Assembly (NCBI RefSeq): GCF_004343605.1
Contig: NZ_POSF01000016.1
Span: 33,895-97,894 of the forward strand
Direction: 5' to 3'
Source: Dehalobacter sp. 12DCB1
Lineage (GTDB): Bacteria > Bacillota > Desulfitobacteriia > Desulfitobacteriales > Syntrophobotulaceae
DNA length: 64,000 nucleotides
A program made the position numbers and the translations under genes. Each line of letters opens with the position of its first letter. Position 1 is the stretch's first letter. This document shows positions 55,901 through 63,793 of this stretch, piece by piece. Under the pieces are notes generated by a model. The model did no database searches. It saw only the letters and a program-made list of their open reading frames with translations, and was not told where the DNA came from.

Positions 55901-58527
55901 CATTCCAGTAAATTGCGTTTGGTGATGATTTGTCTCCCAAGACTCCTAAATACGGCGTCGAGTTGATTATACGCTTGATACGGCAGCACCGCGATGCTGA
56001 ACAGGATCTGGCTGATTCCTAGTTTCAGCTCAAACTTAAAGATCCTGAAGGTTATACTGCGGTCGATAAGGCGCCCGCCAATGTTCAGAAGCAGTGGTAA
56101 ACTCAAACTCAGTAGGACTAAAATTGCCAGCTGGCTGAAGAACTGATGCAGCGCGGTAATGGCTAGAAAAAGAATAATTATCTGAAAAGGCGTTTCCAGG
56201 CTCCGCCTGAGATTGTCAAAAATCTTCCAGCGGGATACAACGGAAAAGTCCTGCTGAAACATATAACGCGCAATTTGCCAGTCTCCCCTTATCCAACGGT
56301 GAGTCCTTTTGGTATGTGACAAATATTTTGTCGGATAGCCGTCAAAAAATTCAATATCCGTCGCTAAGGCTGTACGGGCGTAGAGCCCTTCAATCAAATC
56401 ATGACTAAGGATCCTATTATCCGGAAAGGCATTTTTTGTCACAGCATGAAATACTTTCAGATCATAGATACCTTTTCCTGTGAATATCCCTTCTCCAAAG
56501 AGATCCTGATAGATATCTGAAATCGCGCACGTATAGGGATCAATGCCTGCTGTTCCGGTGGATACCCTGGCAAAAGGCGAAGCAAACGCACTAGCTGCCG
56601 TAAGACCAATCCGTGGCTGAATAATGCCATAGCCATAGGCAATATTTTTACCGTTGTCAGCCAGTCTTGCTTCATTCATTGGATGCGCAATTGTACCAAT
56701 CAGCTTGCGTGCAGAATCTCTGGGCAATATGGTATCGGCATCCAGCGTGATGACATAGCGGAGTCCTCGCATGGCTTCCGGATTTCCTGTCTGGACAAAG
56801 TAACTCGTCTCCCCCTCGTGCAGAAGCAGCCTGTTAAATTCAATTAGCTTTCCCCTTTTTCTTTCCCATCCCATCCAGATTTTATCTTTTTCGTTCCATT
56901 TTCTTTCTCTGTGAAAATAGAAAAAACGCTCTTCTCCATATTTGTCATTCAGTTTTGCCGCCGCTTTGACACCTGCCTGAATGATTTCATCATCGCCAGG
57001 TTGTTTGGCCGCAGGGGCATCTGCAAAATCACCGAGAACGGCAAAACACAGGTTTTGATCCCGGTTACTTAAATAGTGGGTTTCCAGTTGCTTCATTTGC
57101 TGCCGGACTTTAGACGGATGATTGAAAATTGCTGGGATCACAACAATTGTTTTGTATTGTTCCGGTATCCCGTTATCCAAGTACAATTTTGGCAAGAAGT
57201 TCGGAGACAACATTCTGCAGAACAGACGATTAATGAAACAGACAGCCATGCCATTGATCAAGATCAGCGCTCCGATCAGGCTCAGAAGCATACTTCCTGA
57301 CAATACATTGCCAGAATTATTTTTTGTCAGATCCATAAAAATAAGAAAAGGTATCAGTGTCGCCAGAAATATTAACCCGAGGTAGGACAAGGCCGGTTTT
57401 AATTTCAGATAGCAGTATATGCCATGAAAAGATTTTTTTACCCTTCCCCAACCGTCGGCCAACTCCTTTTCCAGGCGTACCTTGCCGGAACCAAACAAGT
57501 AATAGCCAACATGGTTAAAAGGTGCAGACTGGTTTTGGGCAGCTAAATTTTCCAATGTTCTGGCCACAATAATTTCTGTAACTTTATATTTTCCTGCCAG
57601 ACCCTCGATTTCGTGCCTGTATTTGTCCCGGGAATCAAAATCCATCTTATCAAATATTCCGGCAGGATCTTTTTGAAGGGTTTGCTGTACCAGACTGACA
57701 TCTTCGAAAAAAGCAGACCAGTTCTCAGCGTTAATCTGTTTTATATCCGTAACAAGTTTGCCCATGGCTGCTCCCTGGGCTGTCAGAAAATGATGTTCTG
57801 AATTTACGGCCTTCTCCACCGTTGTATTTTGTCTGCTGGCCGCATTATCAAGCCAGTTGTACAGTATTTTAGCTTCTGGGCCATGTTCCTTGAGCTTTCT
57901 AGCGATTCTTTCCATAAAAATTGCTGTTAACACGTCTTCCAAATCATGCCCTGATACAGGAGCCATTTCAGCCAGAGGCGTTTCAGTGTCCGTGCATCCG
58001 TCAAATACTTTTTTCAGCCAATCATCAGCTTTTCTTCTTTCGGTCTGGATATAAAGAATGCGCTCAACCTGATAGTAGACTTTTTCCAGAAGCAGTACTT
58101 TAAGCATCATTGGAACAGCCCATATCTCAGCAGATGAAAGCGGCGCCTCTTCTTGGTACCCGGCAATAAATGCTTTTAACCGATCAAAATTCAATTCATG
58201 TTCGGACTGTTTTAGAAATTCAGCTATAATCAGATAAATTCTAGGATATCCGGCGTTATCCCCCCCTTTTAAATACTGCAGCTTGCTTTCATATTCTTTT
58301 GAGATATCCTTAGTCAGTCCTGTAATTAATTCGCTGATAATGTAGTAGTTGTCAAGATACCATTCTGATGCGGGAATGACGTCTTCCGTCTCATAGTAAT
58401 ATTCGTTAATTAGAGAATAAGCTTCACGGATATAGGCACTTTGTCTTTTAATAACCGGCAGTAGGCTCCGACCTTTAGGGGTAAGCCCCAGCCAGTTATG
58501 GAATTGAGCAAGTTCCGAGATCTTCAT
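49915..58527 (-). CDS. Cyclic beta-1,2-glucan synthase-like giant membrane enzyme (GT84 + glycoamylase-like + GH94)
   Basis: 2870 residues, close to rhizobial NdvB/ChvB (about 2830). Order: soluble N-terminus (about 1-380); two helices near 385-440; a glycosyltransferase domain near 470-780 with ITLDADTILPRD (DxD) and KRTHRWIRGDWQ (Q/RxxRW-type); more helices near 790-960; a glycoamylase-like domain around 1000-1550 (SPTNIGLALLANL, YMSHHQGMSLIALGN); and GH94 carbohydrate-phosphorylase-type domains to the end, with GTGDWNDGF containing the likely catalytic Asp. Together these polymerise, trim and cyclise beta-1,2-glucan in the known systems. In Firmicutes the product is not established. Single-gene unit, ATG preceded by GGGG. 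Confidence 0.85.
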   Translation of the reverse strand: MKISELAQFHNWLGLTPKGRSLLPVIKRQSAYIREAYSLINEYYYETEDVIPASEWYLDNYYIISELITGLTKDISKEYESKLQYLKGGDNAGYPRIYLIIAEFLKQSEHELNFDRLKAFIAGYQEEAPLSSAEIWAVPMMLKVLLLEKVYYQVERILYIQTERRKADDWLKKVFDGCTDTETPLAEMAPVSGHDLEDVLTAIFMERIARKLKEHGPEAKILYNWLDNAASRQNTTVEKAVNSEHHFLTAQGAAMGKLVTDIKQINAENWSAFFEDVSLVQQTLQKDPAGIFDKMDFDSRDKYRHEIEGLAGKYKVTEIIVARTLENLAAQNQSAPFNHVGYYLFGSGKVRLEKELADGWGRVKKSFHGIYCYLKLKPALSYLGLIFLATLIPFLIFMDLTKNNSGNVLSGSMLLSLIGALILINGMAVCFINRLFCRMLSPNFLPKLYLDNGIPEQYKTIVVIPAIFNHPSKVRQQMKQLETHYLSNRDQNLCFAVLGDFADAPAAKQPGDDEIIQAGVKAAAKLNDKYGEERFFYFHRERKWNEKDKIWMGWERKRGKLIEFNRLLLHEGETSYFVQTGNPEAMRGLRYVITLDADTILPRDSARKLIGTIAHPMNEARLADNGKNIAYGYGIIQPRIGLTAASAFASPFARVSTGTAGIDPYTCAISDIYQDLFGEGIFTGKGIYDLKVFHAVTKNAFPDNRILSHDLIEGLYARTALATDIEFFDGYPTKYLSHTKRTHRWIRGDWQIARYMFQQDFSVVSRWKIFDNLRRSLETPFQIIILFLAITALHQFFSQLAILVLLSLSLPLLLNIGGRLIDRSITFRIFKFELKLGISQILFSIAVLPYQAYNQLDAVFRSLGRQIITKRNLLEWETAADSEMHLQLDPLNFYHRMARGIVMSLFFLSGYFYVGLLTGIILTILLISWLASPWLAYRMSLPYAGSITEISSEDRRELRMFSRQVWAYFDLFVNAENNYLPPDNIQLKPYKGEACRTSPTNIGLALLANLTAGDLGYVTTERMLSRVRNTLRTIQRMPKWNGHIYNWYNTQTLEPLHPIYISTVDSGNLAGYMIALKNGLAEIPGKPLIGQNMLQGFMDTFLLSEENASMVNPDVWGSFGTELKAIIASERAEKAGAFAGITDLQTCYAFVDKWGKPTRNHFRNPADQNENTTKDFWPEALLRMLQDGKNALEYFFPFLTLPDLPDPLRKLGQYPAKSLIREYLDLLNNPETNGKELQPYLYLGLKRAVLALLRAGKLQKDLHHLVYGMNFKPLFDDQIKLFTIGYNLTEQKLDKSYYDLLASEARQTSLLAIAKGDVPQSHWFKMARPLTRIHGRRCLVSWSGTMFEFLMPSILLKNYRGTLLDESYNSVVKIQQAHSKKAKMPWGISESGFFCFDIQNNYQYKAFGVPGLGLKRGLSKDMVISPYSTFMALPVDFKASMENLRLMKNKGYNGVFGLFEAIDYTKSRVPYNEESSIVKSYMSHHQGMSLIALGNVLGANRMQERFHQEPVIKSIEMLLQEQVPLKEYTFNPMIEETGEKEVRAISCKLGEKPVVYLSPNTQVPRCSFISNREYAIMLTLSGTGYSQYNHLFLTRWRKDPAMDRYGTFLYVQNLNSGNLWSATAKPVQTQPEEYKVTCFPNTVKYVRKDGNIITQTDVFVAPEDPVEIRRITLTNQSSYSRDLQLTSYVEVALDELSADLAHPTFSKLFIQTKYENNTLVAFRRPRHLHNAEHYMMHTLFSEGNMFGETEYETDRVKFIGRGRTLADPRVMDINQPLSNSVGAVLDPILSLRARVRIDPGKTVSVYFLTGYGNKLESVLQLAQKYRSGYVITQARELAWSQNLMELTNLQLSFGEANMISSLAGQVIYGCPIRKSPAASNQLGQTSLWSHGISGDLPVVMLKIQDNSQLKLVDQILTIHEYWKIKGIYIDLVIFNEDETGYFQAIQEVIMEKISISHVRKLVNKPGGVFLLKKDQLSTEDDVLLHTVASVIFSGENGSLNHQIMKCLRAGEKIIDESVASEQTSSERIKIEQIVGNRIINGRSEKGSLPVQNVNQTYRTVLESKKTEGFKFFNGYGGFTDNGKEYVIINEENQPTPLPWVNVIANEKFGTIISEAGAGYTWSQNSREYKLSPWSNDPLLDVSGEAVFIKDEDSQDYWSPLPQPARDSQPYLIRHGQGYTVFEHFSFGIKQETRVFIPLGQNLKITALRLTNKNTMPKHLSVYYYLEWVLGVNREQSMPYLLTELHDKTIFCRNVYQEEFAGRAAFITSSGADYLASTSDRIEFLGAGGSLAKPAGIFSCLSGKVGTDIDPCAVLQLQVTLDPEEEKTVYLLLGDEQNKETALSLIQAFRSADRIEEAFQDVSHYWDDVLSRIQISTPEPSFDLLVNRWLLYQTIVCRIWARSGFYQTGGAYGYRDQLQDVMPLAVIKPEITRKQIILHSSRQFPEGDVQHWWHPETGKGTRTKFSDDLLWLPYVTADYLEHTEDFSILEEKTSFLKLEALGENEDERYAVPETSEQSGSVYEHCVRAIDRSLRFGGHGLPLIGTGDWNDGFSAIGREGNGESVWLGWFILAVLKRFIPVCARKDDNKRVEKYTEILNELQENMEKYGWDGSWYRRAYYDDGSPVGSITSSECQIDAIAQSWSILSGSALKSRAADAMLAVERYLWDKEAALLKLLTPPFDKTEKNPGYIKAYIPGVRENGGQYTHAAAWAVLAFSKLGSRDKAMELFQMLNPVNHARTGIEVSQYKAEPYVIAADVYAVQPNVGRGGWTWYTGAAGWMYQAALEGILGLQITGDKLSLTPCVPSNWETYSLTYRHKNSTYQIMVNCRQSAGAETGESRTSTKIKVDDKVQDYFPIALSDDGKNHVVEISL

Positions 58528-58595
58528 ATTTCAACCCCAACATATTTTTTTCTTTACTCATTATGTCCATTTCTGCTGGCATAATTCGTAATTTG

Positions 58596-58700
58596 CAGCC
58601 TGCCGGGGCAAATTGCCGCTCCTCACCATCCATGGTACCGTAGCATTAGGCCATCCGTAGGCGTCAAAAGGCCGTGTTCCGCGCTGTACAAGGCTACACT
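58596..58700. repeat. Decayed relative of the hairpin repeat (copy D)
   Basis: A stretch CCATCCGTAGGCGTCAAAAG followed by GCCGTGTTCCGCGCTG aligns with the core of copy C read on its minus strand. Outer arms are not clearly complementary. It lies in the 58,528-58,813 gap upstream of the glucan-synthase gene; the gap also holds a GCGCTTCAAATTG-type hairpin near 58,720 and no gene. Confidence 0.35.
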
Positions 58701-58813
58701 GCCCGAGCAAAAAGGAAAGACGCTTCAATTTGAAGCGCCTTGCTGAGCTAAGCTTTGATACAGTCCTTTTTTTGAATTTACTGAGTATATTGTATTAGAA
58801 GAAAATAGTCATC

Positions 58814-61084
58814 TTAAGAAAAATAACCTTGAAAATCTTCGAGGGACATAAGGATCTCCCTCGGTTTATTGCCCTCACTGCGGGCAACAACGCCGGCGTC
58901 CTCCAGCATATCCATCAAGCGAGCTGCCCGGGAATACCCAACTCTCAGCCGCCTTTGCAGATAAGATACCGAAGCGATCCCGGATGCAATCACCAGCTCG
59001 CCGGCTTCAGCAAAACGCTCGTCAAGATCTTCATCAGGTTTTTCTGAGGCTGTGGTTTCCACGAGCAGATTTTCATCGAGCTCATAAGCTGATCGACCCT
59101 GTTTTTTCCAATGTTCAATGACATTTTTTGTTTCTTGCTCGTCAATAAAGCAGCCGTGAACTCTTTGGGGTTTATTCAGGCCAATCGGGGAATACAACAT
59201 GTCCCCTTTGCCCAATAATTTCTCGGCACCGCCCCCATCAAGGATTGTTCTGGAATCAATCTGCGAGGAAACGGCAAAAGAAATCCGGCTTGGAATATTC
59301 GCTTTAATAAGTCCAGTAATAACATTCACCGACGGACGCTGCGTGGCGATGACCAGATGAATCCCTGCCGCTCTCGCCATTTGAGCAAGTCGACAAATAG
59401 CCTCTTCGATTTCATTGGCAGCTACCATCATAAGATCGGCCAGCTCGTCAATCACGACGACAATGTAAGGCAACGGCTTATCCATATTCTTATTAAAGTG
59501 GTCAATGTCACGAACACCGCTGGAGGCAAACAGTTCATATCGGTCTTCCATTTCCCTGACAATGAATTTAAGGTATTTGGATGCTTTCTTCGGATCCGTA
59601 ACGACCGGTGAGAGCAGATGGGGGATGCCGTTATACTGGTTAAGTTCAACCATTTTCGGGTCGATCAAAAGCAGTTTGACCTGATCCGGTGTATAGGAAA
59701 ACAGCAGAGAATTCAAAAGACAATTAATAAAAATACTTTTCCCGGAGCCGGTAGCGCCGGCAACAAGCAAATGCGGCATTTTTCCGAGCTCACCGATAAC
59801 AGGCTGATCCGCAATATCCTTACCGAGCGCAATTTTCAGCTTACCACCGGAGCCCGTAAATGATTCAGATCCGATCACTTCTCTGAAATAGACGGTCCTG
59901 GACTTTTGACACGGCACCTCAATCCCTATAGCCGCTTTGCCCGGGATTGGTGCTTCAATCCGGATATCTCTCGAAGCCATGGCCAGGGCAATATCATCTG
60001 CCAAATTGACAATTTTGCTGATTTTTGTTCCCGGAGCAGGTGAAAGTTCATAACGTGTGATGACCGGGCCGACGGTAATATTAGTAACTTTTGCAGTCAC
60101 TCCGAATGTGCTTAAGACATCCTCCAGAAGCTCCGGGTTTGTGCGTTCTGCCGCTGCGGTACTGTTTTCCCTGTGCCGTAATAATTCGATCCGCGGCAGC
60201 ATCCAGGCTTTCGTTTTGATATCATCGTAATCGTATTCCGCAGATATATCTGCAGATATATTAATCAATGGTTTTGATTGAATTTTCTCTTCAGTCACGG
60301 GAGCAGCTGCAGTCACTTGGGTTACGGGAGTTACTTGCTGCCTTTCCTGGAAATAATTGTTTCTCTGAAACAGAGTATCCTGTTTCTTTTCCTTATCTGC
60401 GCTTTCCAGCGGAAATGTATTGTTTTTTCTGACATCTTTCTTACCCTCTTTGAAATAGTCTTTAAATCCATTCATACTGACCGTATTTTCCGAAATATAG
60501 AAGCTTTTGTCTCCTTCGCCAAAATACGTAGAGAAATTCGCTCCCAAATGTTCCAGGTGATCCGTAGTTGCGACCGGTTCGTCATTCACAAATAATCGCT
60601 CGGCAAAATAAGATGAAAAACCATTTTCGCGCGCCAAACTTACCGGTATGCCTGTCTCATGTTCAGAAACTGCCTTATTCGCCAACCGGTTGGCCTGAGC
60701 TTCTCTGGACCTGGCGGCACTGATCCTTTTCGACAATTCGGCTGTTTTTACTTGTTCTGTTGATCTGGCGTTGTTAACTGGTCGGTCTTTCATAGTATCC
60801 TTTTTACGTTTATATTCCTCATATCTGTTATCATATTCGTCATCATCGTCATCATCGTCATCATCCTGTTCGCGTTTTGTTCCGGAGATTAGCCAGCAAA
60901 CAACTGCGAAAATCAAACAAATTACCGGCAAGCCAAGCGCGTAATTTCCAAGAAGTTCTTTAAAAAAACTAAAAACATTGGTCGAAAACTCCTCGACCTC
61001 GAAATAGCCCAGAATCCCAATCAAAAACATAAAAAAATACAGCAGCGAAAGTGCTTTTATAAGTATTTTTCCAACCAGCTTCAA
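58814..61084 (-). CDS. ftsK: FtsK/SpoIIIE family DNA translocase
   Basis: 756 residues. The start is TTG 61084 with GGAG nine bases upstream. Two N-terminal helices (about 8-28 and 45-65) are followed by an acidic run of nine Asp near residues 74-84 and a variable linker to about 300. The motor has Walker A VAGATGSGKS near 445, Walker B YIVVVIDELADLMM and RPSVNVITGLIKANIPSR; a winged-helix gamma domain ends the chain (QRRLRVGYSRAARLMDMLE). It pumps DNA during division or sporulation. Having two rather than four helices is unusual; a second copy elsewhere is likely. Confidence 0.93.
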   Translation of the reverse strand: MKLVGKILIKALSLLYFFMFLIGILGYFEVEEFSTNVFSFFKELLGNYALGLPVICLIFAVVCWLISGTKREQDDDDDDDDDEYDNRYEEYKRKKDTMKDRPVNNARSTEQVKTAELSKRISAARSREAQANRLANKAVSEHETGIPVSLARENGFSSYFAERLFVNDEPVATTDHLEHLGANFSTYFGEGDKSFYISENTVSMNGFKDYFKEGKKDVRKNNTFPLESADKEKKQDTLFQRNNYFQERQQVTPVTQVTAAAPVTEEKIQSKPLINISADISAEYDYDDIKTKAWMLPRIELLRHRENSTAAAERTNPELLEDVLSTFGVTAKVTNITVGPVITRYELSPAPGTKISKIVNLADDIALAMASRDIRIEAPIPGKAAIGIEVPCQKSRTVYFREVIGSESFTGSGGKLKIALGKDIADQPVIGELGKMPHLLVAGATGSGKSIFINCLLNSLLFSYTPDQVKLLLIDPKMVELNQYNGIPHLLSPVVTDPKKASKYLKFIVREMEDRYELFASSGVRDIDHFNKNMDKPLPYIVVVIDELADLMMVAANEIEEAICRLAQMARAAGIHLVIATQRPSVNVITGLIKANIPSRISFAVSSQIDSRTILDGGGAEKLLGKGDMLYSPIGLNKPQRVHGCFIDEQETKNVIEHWKKQGRSAYELDENLLVETTASEKPDEDLDERFAEAGELVIASGIASVSYLQRRLRVGYSRAARLMDMLEDAGVVARSEGNKPREILMSLEDFQGYFS

Positions 61085-61121
61085 GGTTTACCACTCCTAA
61101 CATTTATCAATATCATTAATC

Positions 61122-61958
61122 TCAGTCGATTTGCAGGTATTCCATAAGATCAAGTACGCATTTTTCCGGAACCGGGACCTCTCCAATTTCGACCGGACTG
61201 AAAAAGCCATGATAGTCGCTGCCACCCGTTGAGAGAGTCTTATATTTTCGCGACAGTTCCTCAAAATAGGCAATCTTCTCTTCGCGCTGAACCCAGTAAC
61301 CGTAATAGACTTCAATTCCAATCGGCTTGTAACTCAAGAGATCTTTAGTCAGGGACTGGTCCACGATTAGTCCTGGATGAGCTAAGACAGGAAGTCCGCC
61401 TGTTTCGAAAATCAGATCAACCGCATCAGGAAAGGGGTTGCCTTCATAAGGTATATAAGCTGTTCCGCCGGGCCTGAGGCAGGACGCAAGATTATCCCAA
61501 TTAATGGTGAGATTTTGATCACGTTCAGTTTTATTCCAAATCGTGTAAATAATATGAGACTTGCTGACGACGCCTTCGTAGCTTGCTGTATTTTTAATCT
61601 CCTGCCATTCGAGCATCAGTCCCAAATCTTTTAGTTTTCCGAGCATTAATTTTGTAACAGCAGTTCTCTCTTTACGGATTTGCTCAAGCTTTGCCTGAAG
61701 ATAGTCATTATTGATGTCTCGATAATAGCCCAGCAAGTGAATCTCATGATTCTTGTAATAGGTATTCAGCTCAAGTCCGGGTATAATCCGGATTCCGTAA
61801 TCCAGCGCAATGTTTTGCGCTTTGGTGACACTGGAGGTTGTCTCATGATCGGTAATGGCGACAATATCCATCCCTTTTAAAGAAGAAATTTGCAAAATCT
61901 CTTCAACCTTGAGACTTCCGTCAGACTGATTGGTGTGGATATGAAGGTCAGTTTTCAA
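61122..61958 (-). CDS. PHP-domain metal-dependent phosphoesterase
   Basis: About 278 residues. The four PHP motifs are seen: TDLHIHTNQSDGS at the start, ITDHETTS, GLELNTYY with HEIHLLGY, VLAHPGLIV and GGSDYHGFF near the end. Proteins of this type (TrpH/YciV-like) hydrolyse phosphate esters such as 3',5'-nucleoside bisphosphates or short RNA ends. TTG 61958 gives a standard family start and has AGAGG ten bases upstream; the frame is open to TTG 61979. It is 37 bp upstream of ftsK on the same strand. Confidence 0.87.
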   Translation of the reverse strand: MKTDLHIHTNQSDGSLKVEEILQISSLKGMDIVAITDHETTSSVTKAQNIALDYGIRIIPGLELNTYYKNHEIHLLGYYRDINNDYLQAKLEQIRKERTAVTKLMLGKLKDLGLMLEWQEIKNTASYEGVVSKSHIIYTIWNKTERDQNLTINWDNLASCLRPGGTAYIPYEGNPFPDAVDLIFETGGLPVLAHPGLIVDQSLTKDLLSYKPIGIEVYYGYWVQREEKIAYFEELSRKYKTLSTGGSDYHGFFSPVEIGEVPVPEKCVLDLMEYLQID

Positions 61959-62107
61959 TCGTAACGATCCTCTCGCCAAGATTTGCTATAATGTTTTCTT
62001 TTATACTATTTTATTCGTTTTTTACGGCAAAAATCCTTCAACATAATTTGAATGATTATTATATGTATGATCTGCCATAGATTTTAATGCAGTCTGAAAT
62101 GTTATCG

Positions 62108-62136
62108 TTGACACAACCAAGTAATTTCGATATAAT
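62108..62136 (+). promoter_or_regulatory. Consensus promoter of tRNA-Trp
   Basis: TTGACA (62108-62113), exactly 17 bp, TATAAT (62131-62136). Both hexamers match consensus, as expected for a stable-RNA gene. Confidence 0.92.
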
Positions 62137-62166
62137 AGCTTTCGTCGTCAAGTGTAAGAAACACTT

Positions 62167-62240
62167 AGGGGATTAGTTTAATGGTAGAACAGCGGTCTCC
62201 AAAACCGTCAGTGAGGGTTCGACTCCTTCATCCCCTGCCA
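62167..62240 (+). tRNA. trnW: tRNA-Trp (anticodon CCA)
   Basis: Acceptor arms AGGGGAT (62167-62173) and ATCCCCT (62230-62236) pair fully; discriminator G at 62237; CCA is encoded (62238-62240). The anticodon loop CTCCAAA places CCA at 62199-62201. The T arm has GGGTTCGACTCC. It is the only tRNA in the window and a fitting partner for the Trp T-box at 6.6 kb. Confidence 0.97.
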
Positions 62241-62250
62241 CAGTGATATC

Positions 62251-62269
62251 AAGGCTTTCAGCCTTTTTT
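62251..62269 (+). terminator. Terminator of tRNA-Trp
   Basis: AAGGCT-TTC-AGCCTT followed by TTTTA, eleven bases after the tRNA end. Confidence 0.85.
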
Positions 62270-62309
62270 ATTTTGTATTTATACTTTGGGCAGATTTTGA
62301 GCAGATTTA

Positions 62310-62410
62310 TTCCACGTCACGATGGACACACCCTTGCCCTCTGCTAACAGTTCCTACTGCCAAGCCTGTAGCGGACTTTCACCGCCTAGTTATCGCCCAT
62401 GCCGGGCGCA
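62310..62410 (-). mobile_element. Probable group II intron fragment (5' domain I)
   Basis: Read on the minus strand: TGCGCCCGGCATGGGCG, AACTAGGCGGTGAAAGTCCG, CTTGGCAGTAGGAACTGTTA, GCAAGGGTGTGTCCATCGTG. This resembles the domain I start of bacterial group II introns, recalled from general knowledge. It ends abruptly at CGTGGAATA without the rest of the ribozyme or a reverse transcriptase. The identity needs a covariance-model search. Confidence 0.5.
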
Positions 62411-62411
62411 T

Positions 62412-62451
62412 AACAATAAGGGAATCGGAATTATCCGACTCCCTTATTGTT
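62412..62451. terminator. Long palindromic hairpin beside the intron fragment
   Basis: Arms 62412-62429 and 62434-62451 (AACAATAAGGGAATCGGA and its complement) match at 17 of 18 positions. With A/T flanks it can act as a bidirectional terminator; group II introns often sit next to such hairpins. Confidence 0.6.
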
Positions 62452-62517
62452 ATTTCTCTTTCTAAGGTTATGATCTCTTACAATTGCTGATTTCATTAAA
62501 TCAATTTAAGAAATCGA

Positions 62518-62745
62518 TCATTTTGAAGGATATGTATCACTTGATTCATTGCTTTTCTTTAAGCTTTTACGATTAAGTCTAAGATGAAATAGCACTAAAA
62601 CTACTAATAAGAAACCGGGAATAACATGGACGGTTTCAAACATTTCTTTGGGAATTATTTCATTTATTAGCGCAGTAATCACCAAGATCAGAAGATCAAA
62701 ACAAAGCAATATATTAATAATTCTATTTCCTTTATTCGTATCCAA
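62518..62745 (-). CDS. Small two-helix membrane protein, DUF4405-like
   Basis: 75 residues from TTG 62745, which has AAAGGAG eight bases upstream. Two hydrophobic helices (IINILLCFDLLILVITALI, VHVIPGFLLVVLVLFHLRL) with His and Asn spaced as in the first two helices of DUF4405 proteins such as the gene at 27.6 kb. A charged tail follows. It could be a truncated relative or a small redox-membrane subunit. Function unknown. Confidence 0.55.
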   Translation of the reverse strand: MDTNKGNRIINILLCFDLLILVITALINEIIPKEMFETVHVIPGFLLVVLVLFHLRLNRKSLKKSNESSDTYPSK

Positions 62746-62780
62746 TTCAATTACTCCTTTCATTAACAATATGTAATATA

Positions 62781-62990
62781 TTAACAATCAATTATGTCAA
62801 TTATGTGAAATATAGTTGACAATTTTGTGAAATTTGAAAAAGGGAGAAAATCCCATCCAAAAGAATCTTTTTCTTCCCTCTCTTTACGTTTTGGAGTAAA
62901 CAAAAATAGTATGCCAATCATCATTGCAGGAAGATCGATAATCACCTGCAGAATGAATATTCTAACATCCGGTGCATATATCTGCTGCAC
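62781..62990 (-). CDS. Possible small membrane protein (uncertain)
   Basis: 69 codons from GTG 62990 with one likely membrane helix (ILQVIIDLPAMMIGILFLF) and a charged segment. There is no ribosome site, and the region is AT-rich. It lies 35 bp upstream of the DUF4405-like gene on the same strand. It may be a decayed gene. From 62,991 to 63,238 only AT-rich DNA with TTTGATTTGATT-type repeats is seen. Confidence 0.2.
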   Translation of the reverse strand: MQQIYAPDVRIFILQVIIDLPAMMIGILFLFTPKRKEREEKDSFGWDFLPFSNFTKLSTIFHIIDIIDC

Positions 62991-63238
62991 AATATAGCTT
63001 CTGACAATGAATGAACCCCGGTTGCTATAAAAAATTCCAGTAAATTTTCAGTGAATTTTGGGTAATTATTAATAATGTAATTTTAAATTTTTTAATATTT
63101 CATTGATGATTTATATGTTGATTTGATTTGATTTAATTTGATTTGTTTCTGTGCTCTTAATTATTTGGGAACATCTACAAGAGTGAAACGGAATAAAAAG
63201 ATTTTGTGATCCCATACTAAAATTAAAGGAGGGTTAGT

Positions 63239-63751
63239 ATGAGCTGGAGAGAATCACGATTTATGCAGGTTGTGTGGACTGTTATTCGCGTATATATTGG
63301 CTGGGAGTGGCTAAATGCCGGTATCGGCAAAACTTTTGGGGCTAGTGCTGCAGCCTGGGTAGGCCCGAACGCTGGAGCGGCCGTTACAGGTTTTTTACAA
63401 GGAGCCCTCACTAAAACTGGCGGCCAGCATCCTGATGTATCCTGGTGGTATGCATCATTTATTCAAAATATTGCTCTCCCAAATGCCAAACTGTTTGGTT
63501 ATGTGGTTGCCTGGGGAGAACTGCTGGTTGGTTTGGGATTAATCCTCGGATGCTTCACGACCATCGCTTTACTCGCAGCAGTCTTACTAAACATGAGTTA
63601 CCTACTAGCTGGTGCAGTCAGCACCAATCCGATGCTATTATTCTGGGAAGCTGTACTACTTTGGGCCGGTGCAGCTGCCTACTACTGGGGAGTAGACAGG
63701 ATACTTATACCCCAGTGGAAAAAACGACGACTCAAGCAAGGTATTGCGTAA
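63239..63751 (+). CDS. DoxX/DoxD-like membrane protein
   Basis: 170 residues, four hydrophobic segments. The opening RVYIGWEWLNAGIGKTFG, then SWWYASFIQNIALPNAKLFG and VVAWGELLVGLGLILG, is characteristic of the DoxX superfamily (DoxD-like subunit of quinone oxidoreductases). Role unclear; members are tied to thiosulfate or general redox homeostasis. AAAGGAGGG lies six bases before the ATG. Confidence 0.85.
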   Translation: MSWRESRFMQVVWTVIRVYIGWEWLNAGIGKTFGASAAAWVGPNAGAAVTGFLQGALTKTGGQHPDVSWWYASFIQNIALPNAKLFGYVVAWGELLVGLGLILGCFTTIALLAAVLLNMSYLLAGAVSTNPMLLFWEAVLLWAGAAAYYWGVDRILIPQWKKRRLKQGIA

Positions 63752-63763
63752 CTTTGAATTGAA

Positions 63764-63793
63764 AAAGACACGGGACAAAACCCGTGTCTTTAA
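63764..63793 (+). terminator. Rho-independent terminator of the DoxX gene
   Basis: AAAGACACGGG pairs perfectly with CCCGTGTCTTT around ACAAAA. To the right, 63,794-64,000 holds no gene but another hairpin, ACAGAGCA/TGCTCTGT (63945-63970), probably a terminator of a gene beyond the window. Confidence 0.85.

Noticed and set aside
49915..58527. Many open frames on the plus strand opposite the glucan synthase
   Set aside because: Shadows of one very long coding frame, without ribosome sites or family matches.
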